From assembly GCA_034506175.1 (NCBI GenBank), contig JAPDQB010000016.1, positions 49,276-113,275 of the forward strand: 64,000 nucleotides of DNA, read 5' to 3'. How positions within the stretch are numbered: the first letter of the stretch is position 1; every line of letters starts with the position of its first letter. Shown one piece after another: positions 25,816 to 35,717 of this stretch. The notes under the pieces are model-generated. The model did not search any database and was not told where the DNA came from. It worked only from the letters and a program-made list of their open reading frames with translations. The stretch is from a candidate division KSB1 bacterium. GTDB taxonomy: Bacteria > Zhuqueibacterota > Zhuqueibacteria > Zhuqueibacterales > Zhuqueibacteraceae. Both the position numbers and the translations under genes were made by a program.

Positions 25816-26799
25816 TTAGTAAACTCCGGCGGTCGCGCGCGTTCGTTTGATGAAGTTGATACTGAACAACAGCAGAATGACAAAAATGACCACAGACAAG
25901 GCCGCTCCGTAGCCGTAGCTGTAATAATTGAAGACTTGGCGATAGACAAACGAAACCAAAATGTGCGTCGAGTCCGCCGGTTTGCCGCCATCACTCACCA
26001 GCCAGATGACGTTGAAGTTGTTGAACGTCCAAATCACGCCGAGCGAAATCGCCGGAATCATCACCGGCTTGAGCAGCGGCGCGGTGATCGTCCAAAATTG
26101 CCGCCAGGGTTTGGCGCCGTCCACTTCGGCGGCTTCGTAAAGCTCTTTGGGGATCGATTGCAGACCGCCGAGCGCGATGACCATCATGAAGGGAAAGCCG
26201 AGCCAAATGTTGGTGATGGTGGCCGCGGCAAAAGCGCCGAGCGGATCGGAGAGCCACTGAACGGGCGGCAGGTTGAAAATTTTTTTCAGCAGCAGATTGA
26301 TGTAGCCGTATTCGTAGTTGAAGATGCCGCGCCAGGTGAGCGCCGTGATGTATTGCGGCACCGCCCAGGGAAGAATCAGCAGCGTGCGGAAAATCGCCCG
26401 GCCGGGAAGCGGGCGATTCAACAGCAGTGCCAGCGAGACGCCGATCACCACGTGAAAGAAGACGTTGACCAGCGTCCAACCGATGGTTTTGAGAAAGAGA
26501 ATATAAAAAACTTTTTCGCGAAAGACACGCAGATATTGCTCAAATCCGGTCAGCTTCCAATCGCGAAAATGGCCGAGACTCATGTTGGAAAAGGAGATCA
26601 CCACGTTGTAGACGAACGGGTAGATGACCACAAATCCCAACACGAGAAAAGAAGGCAGGATATAGATGTAAGCCAGCCTGTTTTCGCGGAGATGTGCCGC
26701 GAATCGCGCCACGCCCAAGCTTCTCCTCCTCCGAATTTGGTATGAACTACTTTTGGCGAGCCTGTTGCCGATCCTGTATTGCACAAACAATTGCGACAA
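25816..26799 (-). CDS. Sugar ABC transporter permease, MalF type
   Basis: 327 residues, six core membrane helices starting at YIYILPSFLVLGFVVIYPFV. The EAA loop is ELYEAAEVDGAKPWRQFWTI. The basic N-terminus before ARFAAHLRENRL may be too long; the start is uncertain. It forms the heteromeric channel with the MalG-type permease. Divergent from the ATPase gene at 27216. Confidence 0.92.
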   Translation of the reverse strand: MSQLFVQYRIGNRLAKSSSYQIRRRRSLGVARFAAHLRENRLAYIYILPSFLVLGFVVIYPFVYNVVISFSNMSLGHFRDWKLTGFEQYLRVFREKVFYILFLKTIGWTLVNVFFHVVIGVSLALLLNRPLPGRAIFRTLLILPWAVPQYITALTWRGIFNYEYGYINLLLKKIFNLPPVQWLSDPLGAFAAATITNIWLGFPFMMVIALGGLQSIPKELYEAAEVDGAKPWRQFWTITAPLLKPVMIPAISLGVIWTFNNFNVIWLVSDGGKPADSTHILVSFVYRQVFNYYSYGYGAALSVVIFVILLLFSINFIKRTRATAGVY

Positions 26800-27215
26800 C
26801 CATGCCGATGATCAGCATTGGCGCAAATAATACCAAAAAATTCAATTCCGTTTTATTTTTCCCCGTCTTTATTATACCCTTTTAAATTAAGAGAAATTTT
26901 ACTAAAATTGCAACGGATTTTCGCGGTTTTTCCGCAGCATATCAAATAGCGCGTACTTTTCAAGCAGATTTTTTTGACGATGACGGCCGTTGGAGAAACT
27001 TCGCCCACCGGAATTTTTAATCAAACAAAATGAAAAAACTCTTGACAATTTAAAACGGAATGTTTACATTCCATTTCAGATGTAGCACAATTCGACCACC
27101 TAAATCATAATTCAGTTCAGGTGTGTTGAAATCCTACAACGCGATCCAATCCTAATTGATAATACCCCTACGGGCATAGCCTGTCGCTGTTGAACAAGCA
27201 TGAAACTCCAACCGC
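26800..27215. other. 416-base divergent control region of the sugar importer
   Basis: It holds a TATAAT -10 box on the minus strand (26876-26871) with no clear -35 box, suggesting an activator-dependent promoter for the permeases. On the plus strand it has a strong promoter (27042-27070) with an inverted repeat (27057-27072). The predicted ATPase transcript has an untranslated leader of about 140 bases in which I see no known riboswitch. No solute-binding protein gene or regulator gene is present. Confidence 0.5.
27042..27072 (+). promoter_or_regulatory. Promoter and candidate operator of the ABC ATPase gene
   Basis: -35 TTGACA (27042-27047), 17 bases, -10 TACATT (27065-27070). The inverted repeat GGAATG-TTTA-CATTCC (27057-27072) covers the -10 box and could be a repressor site. 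Confidence 0.65.
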
Positions 27216-28358
27216 ATGGCACGTGTTGAATTGCGTGAAGTGACCAAACTCTACGATAATCATGTCGTAGCGGTCAATCGGGCGAATATTAACATCCGGG
27301 ACAAAGAGTTTGTCGTTCTCGTCGGGCCTTCCGGCTGTGGCAAATCAACGACCTTGCGCATGGTCGCCGGCCTGGAGGAAGTGAGCAGCGGCGAAATTTA
27401 CATCGGCGACCGCGTCGTCAACGAGGTGGCGCCGAAAGATCGCGATATTGCGATGGTTTTTCAAAACTATGCGCTTTATCCGCACATGACGGTTTACGAG
27501 AACATGGCGTTCGGCCTCAAGCTGCGCAAATATCCCAAAGCGGAGATCGAGCAACGGGTTCGCGAGGCGGCGCGGATTTTGAGTATTGAAGAATTGCTGG
27601 ATCGCAAGCCGAAAGCACTTTCCGGCGGGCAGCGCCAGCGCGTGGCGGTGGGGCGCGCGATTGTCCGCAAGCCGCAGGTCTTTTTATTCGACGAGCCGCT
27701 TTCCAATCTCGACGCCAAGCTTCGCGTGCAAATGCGCACGGAAATTTCCAAATTGCACAACCGGCTGGAAACGACGATGATTTACGTCACCCACGATCAG
27801 GTCGAGGCCATGACCATGGGCGACCGCATCGTGGTGATGAAAGACGGCAACGTCCAGCAAACTGACACGCCGCTGAATTTGTATAATCATCCGGCGAACA
27901 AATTTGTTGCCGGTTTTATCGGTTCGCCGGCGATGAATTTTATGAGGGGAAAAGTCGTGCAGGAAAACGGCCTGTTTTTTCATGATGGCCGTTTTCAGTA
28001 TCCCGCGCCGAAGAAATTGGCCAGCCGTTTGGAAAAGTTCAAGGATCGTGAGGTGATTTTCGGCATCCGCCCGGAGGATTTTCATTTGGTCGATGACGCC
28101 GCCGGAGTCGCCGAAGCGGCGGAAATCACGGCAACGGTGGAAGTGCTCGAGCCGATGGGCAACGAGATTTTTCTTTATCTCAACACCGGCAACAACAGTT
28201 TGGTGGCGCGGATCGACGCGCGCGCGGAGTCCCGCCTTTCCTTTTTGCAAACTATGGAAGGCGCTCGTGACACGCAATTAAAGTTGGTTGTGGATATGAA
28301 CAAAGCCCACTTTTTTGATGCGCAGACTGAAGTGAGTTTGAACCCCGTGCAAGCGTAG
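27216..28358 (+). CDS. ABC transporter ATP-binding protein, MalK/UgpC family
   Basis: 380 residues. Walker [12 protein letters not shown]-loop [14 protein letters not shown], signature [14 protein letters not shown], Walker [18 protein letters not shown]-loop [10 protein letters not shown]. The C-terminal part from about residue 240 is the TOBE/MalK regulatory domain ([14 protein letters not shown]). It powers the permease pair encoded divergently, and MalK-type ATPases are often shared by several sugar importers, which could explain why it has its own strong promoter. Confidence 0.94.
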   Translation: MARVELREVTKLYDNHVVAVNRANINIRDKEFVVLVGPSGCGKSTTLRMVAGLEEVSSGEIYIGDRVVNEVAPKDRDIAMVFQNYALYPHMTVYENMAFGLKLRKYPKAEIEQRVREAARILSIEELLDRKPKALSGGQRQRVAVGRAIVRKPQVFLFDEPLSNLDAKLRVQMRTEISKLHNRLETTMIYVTHDQVEAMTMGDRIVVMKDGNVQQTDTPLNLYNHPANKFVAGFIGSPAMNFMRGKVVQENGLFFHDGRFQYPAPKKLASRLEKFKDREVIFGIRPEDFHLVDDAAGVAEAAEITATVEVLEPMGNEIFLYLNTGNNSLVARIDARAESRLSFLQTMEGARDTQLKLVVDMNKAHFFDAQTEVSLNPVQA

Positions 28359-28675
28359 CGCTTGCCTTACAACATGAGCTGCACTTTTCAGTTATGTTGG
28401 AACGCCGCTGTTTGATCGCAATCATTCCTTTGAAAATTTTTGTTCTGGCGACCTGCTGATTCCCTGCGAATGCAGTTTGAAATAAAAAATTACTTTCACC
28501 GTCGGACGCCGCTCGAGTGAATCATCTCATTCCACGGGCGGGTTCAATCACGATGACGACCATGCGCCTGGATTAAAAGATCAGCCAAAGGCCGGCCTTC
28601 GTCATCGGGTTCTGCCGTAGCCGAAAATCACAGGCAAAATTTTTAACCCATCACTTTAACCAGAAGGGAAGATTT
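28359..28675. other. 317-base gap before rho
   Basis: No open frame of note, no tRNA, no terminator hairpin with a T run. A mostly unstructured leader; GAAGGGAAG just before 28676 is the ribosome binding site of rho. Autoregulation of rho by attenuation is known elsewhere, but no evidence for it is visible here. Confidence 0.4.
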
Positions 28676-29923
28676 ATGGATATTGCAGAATTAAAAGCAC
28701 TAAAAATTTCTGAGTTGAACAAAGTCGCTCAGGAATTGAACGTTCAGGGGGCGACCGGCCTGAGAAAGTCGGAGTTGATTTTCAAAATCCTGGAAGAGCA
28801 AACAAAGAAGGAAGGCCTGATTTTCGCCGACGGCGTGCTCGAAGTCCTTCCCGATGGGTACGGCTTTTTACGCTCGCCCGATTACAATTACCTGCCGGGG
28901 CCGGACGACATTTACGTTTCCCCGAGCCAGATCAAGCGCTTCGGCCTGCGCACCGGCGATACGGTCTCCGGCCAGATTCGCCCACCCAAAGAAAACGAGC
29001 GCTTCTTTGCGCTGCTCAAAGTCGAAGCAGTCAACTTTGAAAATCCCGAAGTCGCCAAAAGCAAAATTCTTTTCGACAACCTCACCCCGCTTTATCCGAT
29101 CAAGCGTATCAATCTCGAGCACAATCCCAAAGATTATACTTCGCGCGTGATGAATTTGCTGTCGCCGCTCGGCAAGGGTCAGCGCGGCTTGATCGTCGCA
29201 CAGCCGAAAACCGGCAAGACCACGATTCTGCAAAAAATCGCCAACGCCATCACCGCCAATCAGCCGGAGATCAAGCTCATTGTGCTGCTCATCGACGAGC
29301 GCCCGGAAGAGGTGACGGACATGGAGCGTTCGGTTGAGGCCGAGGTCATCAGTTCGACGTTCGATGAGCCGCCGGAGCGCCACGTGCAAGTCGCCGACAT
29401 GGTGCTCGAAAAAGCCAAACGCCTGGTCGAATACGGCCACGACGTCGTCATCCTGCTGGATTCGATCACCCGTCTTGCCCGCGCGCACAACGCCGTGGTG
29501 CCACATTCCGGGAAAATTCTCTCCGGCGGTCTCGACGCCACGGCGCTGGAACGCCCCAAGCGCTTCTTCGGCGCGGCGCGCAATATCGAAGAAGGCGGCA
29601 GCCTGACGATCATCGCGACAGCACTGATCGACACCGGCAGCCGCATGGATGAAGTCATTTTTGAAGAATTTAAAGGCACCGGCAACATGGAATTGGTGCT
29701 CGACCGCCGCCTCTCCGACCGCCGCCTCTTTCCGTCGATAGACATCAATAAATCCGGCACGCGCAAAGAGGAGCTTTTGCTCACGGAGATGGAGCTGAAC
29801 CGCGTTTACATCCTGCGGAAATTTTTGAGCGATCTCACTCCCGTCGAGGCCATGGAGTTTTTGCTCGAGCGCATGCGCGGCACCAAGAGCAACGAAGAAT
29901 TTTTGAAGAATATGAGCTCCTAA
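28676..29923 (+). CDS. rho: Transcription termination factor Rho
   Basis: 415 residues, close to E. coli size with no large insertion. N-terminal SAP-like helix bundle ([20 protein letters not shown]), RNA-binding cold-shock-like domain ([20 protein letters not shown]), Walker [10 protein letters not shown], Walker B region [17 protein letters not shown]- and R-loops ([20 protein letters not shown]). A hexameric RNA helicase that ends transcription. Rho presence makes the broken frames inside operons here potentially polar. Confidence 0.97.
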   Translation: MDIAELKALKISELNKVAQELNVQGATGLRKSELIFKILEEQTKKEGLIFADGVLEVLPDGYGFLRSPDYNYLPGPDDIYVSPSQIKRFGLRTGDTVSGQIRPPKENERFFALLKVEAVNFENPEVAKSKILFDNLTPLYPIKRINLEHNPKDYTSRVMNLLSPLGKGQRGLIVAQPKTGKTTILQKIANAITANQPEIKLIVLLIDERPEEVTDMERSVEAEVISSTFDEPPERHVQVADMVLEKAKRLVEYGHDVVILLDSITRLARAHNAVVPHSGKILSGGLDATALERPKRFFGAARNIEEGGSLTIIATALIDTGSRMDEVIFEEFKGTGNMELVLDRRLSDRRLFPSIDINKSGTRKEELLLTEMELNRVYILRKFLSDLTPVEAMEFLLERMRGTKSNEEFLKNMSS

Positions 29924-29930
29924 AAAATGC

Positions 29931-29959
29931 TTGCTTTTCCGGCGGGCTTGCCTTATATT
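29931..29959 (+). promoter_or_regulatory. Promoter before rpmE
   Basis: -35 TTGCTT (29931-29936), 17 bases, -10 TATATT (29954-29959), about 34 bases from the GTG start of rpmE after allowing for the transcription start. Confidence 0.6.
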
Positions 29960-29998
29960 AAATCTTTGGTAAACGAGCAAAAGTCGAGGAGAATAATT

Positions 29999-30223
29999 GT
30001 GAAAGCCAAGATTCATCCGCAATATGTTCTGGCGACGATTTCATGCGCCTGTGGCAACACTTTTCAAGTGCGCAACACCGTCGGCGATCTGCGTCTGGAA
30101 ATCTGTTCGAATTGCCATCCGTTTTTTACTGGCAAACAAAAGCTGGTCGATTCCGCCGGGCGCGTGGAGAAATTCATGCGAAAATATCAAAAGGGCGAAG
30201 AAAAAGCAGCCGCACGGGCTTAA
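29999..30223 (+). CDS. rpmE: 50S ribosomal protein L31
   Basis: 74 residues from the GTG at 29999 (GAGGAG 8 bases upstream). The zinc-binding cysteines are present (CACGN and CSNCHPF), so this is the C-plus form. [13 protein letters not shown] and [19 protein letters not shown] are characteristic. It opens the cluster rpmE-DUF1385-prfA-prmC that is common in bacteria. Confidence 0.95.
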   Translation: MKAKIHPQYVLATISCACGNTFQVRNTVGDLRLEICSNCHPFFTGKQKLVDSAGRVEKFMRKYQKGEEKAAARA

Positions 30224-30305
30224 CGCGGATCAAAAAATTCGGACGGAATGCGCTCGAAGGGTTTTTGCCCAAAAGTGTATTCCGTTTTTTATTTTATAAG
30301 CGCCC

Positions 30306-31295
30306 ATGTCAAGGGAAAATTCTTCGGAAAAAAAATTGATGGTCGGCGGCCAGGCGGTGATCGAAGGGGTGATGATGCGCTCGCCGGAGATGGTCGCCGT
30401 GGCCTGTCGCCGCGCTGATGGCAGTATTATCGTCTTGCGCAAGCCGTATTGCTCCCTGGTGAACCGGTTTAAAATTCTCTCCCTGCCGATCTTTCGCGGC
30501 TCGATCGTTTTGATTGAAGCCCTCGTCCTCGGCGTGCAGGCCCTCACGTTTTCCGGCGACGTGGCGATGGCCGACGAGCAAGCCAAGCAAAACGGCAAAG
30601 TTTCATTGCCGGCGCAGCGCCCCGGCCAGCGCACGCCCGGTCAAAAAATTTGGATGGGATTGATGCTGGCGCTGGCGTTGGCCGTCGGTTTGGGGATTTT
30701 CTTTTATATTCCGCTGCTGTTGACGGATTGGCTCGGCGCGCGCACCGGCTTTTGGTTCAATGTCGTTGACGGCGTTATCCGCCTGGCTTTCTTTTTGGGT
30801 TATTTGTGGCTGATCACGAGAATGAAAGACATCCGCCGGGTGTTTGAATATCACGGCGCCGAGCATAAAAGCATTTTTAATTTTGAAGAGAAAAAAGAGC
30901 TGACGCCGGAAAACGCCTCGATTTTTTCCCGTTTTCATCCGCGCTGCGGCACGAGCTTCTTGCTCATCGTCATGCTCGTCAGCATTTTCGTTTTCATGGC
31001 CCTCGGCCGCCCGGAAACCGTCGCCGATCGCCTGTTGCGCCTTGCCTTTATTCCCGTCATCGGCGGCATCTCGTACGAATTCATCCGGCTTTCTGATAAA
31101 GGCTATCGCCATGCTTTCTGGCGTTTTTTCATTTTGCCGGGTTTGTGGCTGCAACGCCTGACGACCAGAGAACCCGATCTCGGTCAGCTCGAAGTGGCGA
31201 TTGTCGCCTTGAAAGCAGCGTTGGGAGAAGAAGTGTCCATTTTGCCGAATGTCGTGGTCGAAGATGGGAAAGCGGTGATCGCGGAAACTGTTTAA
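30306..31295 (+). CDS. DUF1385 integral membrane protein
   Basis: 329 residues. VGGQAVIEGVMMRSPEMVAV at the N-terminus and EYHGAEHKSIFNFE plus HPRCGTSF are the DUF1385 signatures, with about four membrane helices between. The family almost always sits between rpmE and prfA, as here. Conserved His and Glu in the EYHGAEHK motif suggest a metal site. The biochemical role is not established. Confidence 0.93.
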   Translation: MSRENSSEKKLMVGGQAVIEGVMMRSPEMVAVACRRADGSIIVLRKPYCSLVNRFKILSLPIFRGSIVLIEALVLGVQALTFSGDVAMADEQAKQNGKVSLPAQRPGQRTPGQKIWMGLMLALALAVGLGIFFYIPLLLTDWLGARTGFWFNVVDGVIRLAFFLGYLWLITRMKDIRRVFEYHGAEHKSIFNFEEKKELTPENASIFSRFHPRCGTSFLLIVMLVSIFVFMALGRPETVADRLLRLAFIPVIGGISYEFIRLSDKGYRHAFWRFFILPGLWLQRLTTREPDLGQLEVAIVALKAALGEEVSILPNVVVEDGKAVIAETV

Positions 31296-31310
31296 CATTG
31301 GAGGATAATT

Positions 31311-31562
31311 ATGCGTGATGATCTGAAAATTGCGGAGATTCGCAAAAAATATGAAGGTAAGCGGGTTATGGTTGAAATCACTAGAGTGGATAAGTACAAC
31401 AATCCGTTGCGGGGGCGGGTTTTGTTTCATGGTGCAAATCGAGATGAGGTTTACGGCCAAGGCCCGAAATATCGGAAAGCGCATCCAACAAGAAAACTGT
31501 TTTATTTTTATGCTGGCGATCCGATTCCTCATGGAGGGGGGTTGCTGTTTGTCTCGCGCTAG
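31311..31562 (+). CDS. Small hypothetical protein paired with a retropepsin-like gene
   Basis: 83 residues. A basic, beta-rich small protein (KRVMVEITRVDKYNNPLRG; HPTRKLFYFYAGDPIPHGG). GGAGGATAATT precedes the ATG. It overlaps the retropepsin-like frame by 32 bases. Similar small proteins occur before aspartyl-protease-like genes in other bacteria, which I recall as a two-gene module of unknown role. It sits as an insert between DUF1385 and prfA. Confidence 0.6.
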   Translation: MRDDLKIAEIRKKYEGKRVMVEITRVDKYNNPLRGRVLFHGANRDEVYGQGPKYRKAHPTRKLFYFYAGDPIPHGGGLLFVSR

Positions 31563-31954
31563 TCGTATTTCTGGTCGCATCGCCTGCAGCGGCGTGCTTA
31601 TTGTGCCAGTTGAGCTCAATGAATCGGTATTGGAGTTTATGGTCGACACTGGCGCTTCATACTGCACAATTAACCGAAAGATATTGGATAAAATTACTGC
31701 CGAACCGACTGATATCAAATTTTCGATTGCACCTGTTAGTTAAGGAAGAAATCATTACGACGATGTTAAAAGTCGAAAAATTTGTCGTCGGCGATAAAAT
31801 GCAGAAGAATGTCTTGATGTCAGTAGTCGACTTCCCCAAAAGGGTTGATAATCTCGACGGCCTCCTCGGCATGGACTTCATGGGCAAATATCGCATCATG
31901 ATTGAAACGGATAAGCAGACTTTAGTTTTACGTGAAATTCCAAAGAAAAAATAA
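31531..31954 (+). pseudogene. Retropepsin-like aspartyl protease, frameshifted
   Basis: The first frame (ATG at 31531) has the retropepsin catalytic motif EFMVDTGASYCTINRKILDK and stops at 31741. The rest of the fold continues one base over: EEIITTMLKVEKFVVGDKMQ, then VDNLDGLLGMDFMGKYRIMI to 31954. The change lies near 31735. Both halves together make one ordinary single-domain protease of about 140 residues. If the shift is real, the product loses the second half of its fold. Confidence 0.72.
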
Positions 31955-31965
31955 ACCGAACTCCG

Positions 31966-33033
31966 ATGTTAGCAAAATTAGAAAATCTCGAAAAACGTTA
32001 CGACGAAGTCAACGCGCTGCTCGCCAGCCCGGAAGTGGCGGCGAATCCCAAGCGCTTGCGCGATCTCGCGCGCGAGCACAGCGATCTTCAGGAAATCGTC
32101 AAAAAATATCACGAATACAAAACCGTGGCGAACAACATCAGCGACGACAGACGGCTCATCAATGAAACCAAAGATCGTGAATTGCGCGACATCGCTGAAG
32201 CGGAGCTGGAAGAGCTTGAACCCAGGCTGGCGCAGATCGAAGAAGAGTTGAAACTTCTGCTGGTGCCGAAAGATCCCAACGATTCGAAGAACGCTATTGT
32301 AGAAATCCGCGCCGGCACCGGCGGTGATGAGGCCGGCTTGTTTGCCGGCGATCTCTTTCGCATGTATTCCCGTTTCGCCGAGCGGCAGGGGTGGCAGATC
32401 GAGCTGATGTCGAGCCATCCACAAGGCATCGGCGGGTTCAAAGAGATTATTTTTCAAGTCAGCGGCAAAGAAGCTTTCGGCAAAATGAAATACGAAGGTG
32501 GCGTGCATCGTGTGCAGCGCGTGCCGGCCACCGAGCAAAATGGCCGCATTCACACCTCGGCGGCGAGCGTCGCGGTTCTGCCCGAGGCCGAAGAAGTTGA
32601 CATCGACATCAACATCAACGATCTGCGCATTGACGTTTTTCGTTCCTCCGGCCCCGGCGGGCAAAGTGTGAACACGACGGATTCCGCGGTGCGCATCACG
32701 CATATCCCCACCGGAATTGTCGTGCAATGCCAGGATGAAAAATCGCAGCTCAAAAACAAAAATAAAGCCATCAAGGTGCTGCGCGCGCGACTCTACGAAA
32801 TGAAACAGGCCGAAGAGCGGGCCAAGATCAGCGACGCGCGCCGGCAAATGGTGGGCAGCGGCGACCGCAGCGACAAGATTCGCACGTACAATTTTCCGCA
32901 AAACCGCGTGACCGATCATCGCATCGGCCTGACAATCTATCAGCTCGACGACGTGCTCGACGGCAATCTCAATCCGTTTATCGAGCAATTGGCGCTGGCA
33001 AATCAGGCGGAGAAGCTGAAAAGTACGGAGTAA
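31966..33033 (+). CDS. prfA: Peptide chain release factor 1
   Basis: 355 residues. The GGQ motif that triggers peptide release is in [33 protein letters not shown] [16 protein letters not shown] begins the core, and the C-terminus [16 protein letters not shown] is conserved. Reads UAA and UAG. Its glutamine is methylated by PrmC, encoded next. Confidence 0.97.
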   Translation: MLAKLENLEKRYDEVNALLASPEVAANPKRLRDLAREHSDLQEIVKKYHEYKTVANNISDDRRLINETKDRELRDIAEAELEELEPRLAQIEEELKLLLVPKDPNDSKNAIVEIRAGTGGDEAGLFAGDLFRMYSRFAERQGWQIELMSSHPQGIGGFKEIIFQVSGKEAFGKMKYEGGVHRVQRVPATEQNGRIHTSAASVAVLPEAEEVDIDININDLRIDVFRSSGPGGQSVNTTDSAVRITHIPTGIVVQCQDEKSQLKNKNKAIKVLRARLYEMKQAEERAKISDARRQMVGSGDRSDKIRTYNFPQNRVTDHRIGLTIYQLDDVLDGNLNPFIEQLALANQAEKLKSTE

Positions 33034-33103
33034 TTTTTGAAGTCCAACAGATGAAAAGCGGCCAACGGATTTTTTATTCAACTTCGTTGCGGTTGCTTTT
33101 TGT

Positions 33104-33979
33104 TTGCACGTTATAAAAATTGCAATTTTAAATTCGTTGCGCATTCTCGATCTTGTCAAGTCCGCCGAAAAGCAGCTCCGCGCCGCTGGTGTGGAATCGA
33201 CGCATCGCGAAGCGGAATGGCTGCTCGCGGCGATTTTGCAAACGGACCGCGCCAATCTTTATTTGATGCGCGAGCGCCGATTAAAAAAACATGAGCGCGC
33301 ACAGTTCGAGGAATTTTTAAATCGCCGCCTTGCGCGGGAGCCGCTGCAATACATTCTCGGTGTCTGCGAGTTTTATGGTTTCGAGTTTGCCGTCACCCCG
33401 GCGGTGTTGATCCCGCGTCCGGAAACGGAATTGCTCGTTGAGAAAGTTGTCGAGCTGGCGGCCCAATTTGATTCGCCGCGAATTATCGACCTCGGCACGG
33501 GGTCGGGATGCATCGCCGTTTCACTGGCAAAGCTTATTGCGAACGCGCACGTGATTGCAACCGACGTTTCGACGATGGCGCTTGAAATTGCGCAGGCAAA
33601 TGCCAAAAAACTCGGCGTTGCGAATCGTATCGAGTTTCGATTGGCGGATATGACAAAATCAAATTCCGACGAACAATTCGATCTCGTCGTTTCCAACCCG
33701 CCGTATGTTTTGGAAACCGAGCGACCGAGCTTGCAACCGGAAGTCCGCGATTGGGAGCCGGCAGAAGCTTTGTATGTGAAAGATGACGGCTTGAAATTTT
33801 ATCGTTGCATCATCGACTATTGTAAAGACCATTTGCGGTCCGGCGGCTGGGTCGCTTGCGAAATGGCCAGCCAGCGCAGCACCGCGATTGAAAAGCTGTT
33901 CCGCGAAGCGGGTTTTCACGAGGTACAAATCATCAACGATCTCGCCGGATTTGAGCGGCATATCATTGGACAAAAATAG
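33104..33979 (+). CDS. prmC: Release factor glutamine methyltransferase
   Basis: 291 residues. AdoMet site IIDLGTGSGCIAVSLAK and substrate motif VVSNPPYV (NPPY) are intact, plus the N-terminal helical domain (ESTHREAEWLLAAIL; PLQYILGVCEFYGFEF; PRPETELLVE). Methylates the GGQ glutamine of release factors. The TTG at 33104 is used; it could start a few codons later. It follows prfA by 70 bases. Confidence 0.94.
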   Translation: MHVIKIAILNSLRILDLVKSAEKQLRAAGVESTHREAEWLLAAILQTDRANLYLMRERRLKKHERAQFEEFLNRRLAREPLQYILGVCEFYGFEFAVTPAVLIPRPETELLVEKVVELAAQFDSPRIIDLGTGSGCIAVSLAKLIANAHVIATDVSTMALEIAQANAKKLGVANRIEFRLADMTKSNSDEQFDLVVSNPPYVLETERPSLQPEVRDWEPAEALYVKDDGLKFYRCIIDYCKDHLRSGGWVACEMASQRSTAIEKLFREAGFHEVQIINDLAGFERHIIGQK

Positions 33980-33997
33980 CACGGAAAGGAGCAAACT

Positions 33998-35410
33998 GTG
34001 ATTAGCGGCAACATCTTTCGTGAATACGACATCCGCGGCATTGCCGAAAAGGATTTGACAAATGAAAATGTGGTGCTGATTGGCAAGGCCTTCGCTACTC
34101 ACATGTTGGGACAAGGCCGAAAACGTCTGCTCGTTGGCCGTGATGTTCGCCTTTCATCCGAGCGGTTGCGTAACGCCCTTGTCGAAGCGATGACTGACTG
34201 TGGCGCCGACGTCATTGATGTTGGCGTGGTGCCGACGCCGACGCAGTATTTTGGCATCGTGCAACAGCAAGCCGACGGCGGCGTAATGATTACCGGCAGC
34301 CATAATCCGATCGATTACAACGGCTTCAAAATGTCAACCGGCGTGAAAGCCGCGGACGGCCATGTTTCGGTGGGGCCGGTGTTTGGCGAAGAGATTCAAC
34401 AGCTCTATCAAATCATTCAATCCGGAAAATTTGCCAGCGGCAAGGGGAAAGTGGAAGCCATCGATGTCACGCCGGATTACATTGCAGCGATCAAGCAACG
34501 CGTCAATTTGAAAAAGCCGCTCAAAATCGTCGTCGATCCCGGCAACGGCTGCGGCGGATTGTTTGCCCCGCAAATTTGGAAGGATCTGGGCTGCGAGGTG
34601 GTCTGCCTTTACTGCGAACCGGACGGCCGCTTCCCGAATCATCTGCCGGATCCGACCGTGATGAAATACATCAAAGACCTGCGCGCCACAGTCATCGCCG
34701 AGAAAGCGGATTTGGGCATCGGCTACGACGGCGACGCCGACCGCCTGGGCATCATTGACAATCTTGGGCGTCCAATTTTTGCCGACAAGTTGATCGCGAT
34801 GTTCGCGCGCGATACGCTCTCGCGCGTGCCCGGCGCAAAAATCGTTTTCGACGTGAAATGCAGCCAAGCCTTGCCGGAATTCATTCAGAAATACGGCGGC
34901 CATCCGATCTTATGGAAAACCGGCCATTCGCTTTTAAAAGCCAAAATGAAAGAAGAACACGCGCCACTGGCCGGAGAAATGAGCGGCCACATTTTCTTCG
35001 GCGAGGGCTACTTCGGTTTCGATGATGCCATTTTCGGCAGCGGTCGTTTGATGCAAATTCTCTCGCATTCCGGCAAAACCATGGCCGAGCTCCACGACGA
35101 AATTCCGGCCTTCATTTCCACGCCGGAAATCCGCGTTGAAGCGACGGACGAGGCGAAGTTCAAAATCGTAAACGACATGGTGGCGCATTTCAAGCAGTCG
35201 CATCAAGTCATCGACATCGACGGCGCGCGCGTGCTGTTCGGCGACGGCTGGGGCTTGGTGCGCGCCTCCAATACACAGCCGGTGCTGGTGATGCGCTTCG
35301 AGGCGCGAACCGCCGAGTTGCTCGCGCAGATTACCGAAATTTTCAAGAAGAAACTTCGCGAGTATCCGGTGGTTAAATTTTCAGAGGCGGATTTTGAGGT
35401 GGCGAAGTGA
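33998..35410 (+). CDS. Phosphomannomutase/phosphoglucomutase
   Basis: 470 residues, alpha-D-phosphohexomutase of the AlgC type. Phosphoserine loop ITGSHNPIDYNGFKM, metal loop GYDGDADRLGI, sugar-specificity loop GEMSGHIFF and phosphate-binding loop RASNTQPVLVMRFEA. GEMSGH is the loop of enzymes using both mannose and glucose phosphates. GTG start at 33998 with GGAAAGGAG upstream. It may feed polysaccharide or lipopolysaccharide precursors. Confidence 0.93.
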   Translation: MISGNIFREYDIRGIAEKDLTNENVVLIGKAFATHMLGQGRKRLLVGRDVRLSSERLRNALVEAMTDCGADVIDVGVVPTPTQYFGIVQQQADGGVMITGSHNPIDYNGFKMSTGVKAADGHVSVGPVFGEEIQQLYQIIQSGKFASGKGKVEAIDVTPDYIAAIKQRVNLKKPLKIVVDPGNGCGGLFAPQIWKDLGCEVVCLYCEPDGRFPNHLPDPTVMKYIKDLRATVIAEKADLGIGYDGDADRLGIIDNLGRPIFADKLIAMFARDTLSRVPGAKIVFDVKCSQALPEFIQKYGGHPILWKTGHSLLKAKMKEEHAPLAGEMSGHIFFGEGYFGFDDAIFGSGRLMQILSHSGKTMAELHDEIPAFISTPEIRVEATDEAKFKIVNDMVAHFKQSHQVIDIDGARVLFGDGWGLVRASNTQPVLVMRFEARTAELLAQITEIFKKKLREYPVVKFSEADFEVAK

Positions 35411-35429
35411 ATTTTTGAGGGAGTGAGCG

Positions 35430-35717
35430 ATGGAAAAGGGGTTCGAGTGGGATGAGAATACGGCCCAAGAAAATTTCAGGAAACATAAAGTTAGTTTCGA
35501 TGAAGCATCGACAGTTTTTGAAGACTTCTTCTCAATCACAATACCCGATCCTGATCATTCAATTGGCGAAGATCGCTACGTCGACATCGGACGCTCTTCT
35601 CAAGGGCGACTCTTGATTGTTGTCTATACTGAACGAGGAGAGAATATACGTATCATTAGCAGTCGTAAAGCCAAACCCAATGAGCGGAGAAAATATTATG
35701 AGGAAGGCAAGTTCTAA
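35430..35717 (+). CDS. brnT: BrnT-family toxin
   Basis: 95 residues with the BrnT ribonuclease-like fold: FEWDENTAQENFRKHKVSFD, EASTVFED, GEDRYVDIGRSSQGRLLIVV, and IISSRKAKPNERRKYYE. BrnT slows translation by RNA cleavage and is bound by BrnA. It lies 20 bases after the mutase gene and overlaps the partner by 20 bases. Confidence 0.9.
   Translation: MEKGFEWDENTAQENFRKHKVSFDEASTVFEDFFSITIPDPDHSIGEDRYVDIGRSSQGRLLIVVYTERGENIRIISSRKAKPNERRKYYEEGKF

Noticed and set aside
27077..27215. Possible riboswitch in the long leader of the ABC ATPase gene
   Set aside because: No known riboswitch core or terminator/antiterminator pair could be recognised.
28868..30022. 384-codon minus-strand frame opposite rho
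   Set aside because: Antisense shadow of a universally conserved gene; no ribosome binding site or family match.
31978..33255. 425-codon minus-strand frame opposite prfA
   Set aside because: Antisense shadow; composition (Phe, His, Arg, Ala) reflects the reverse of the coding strand.
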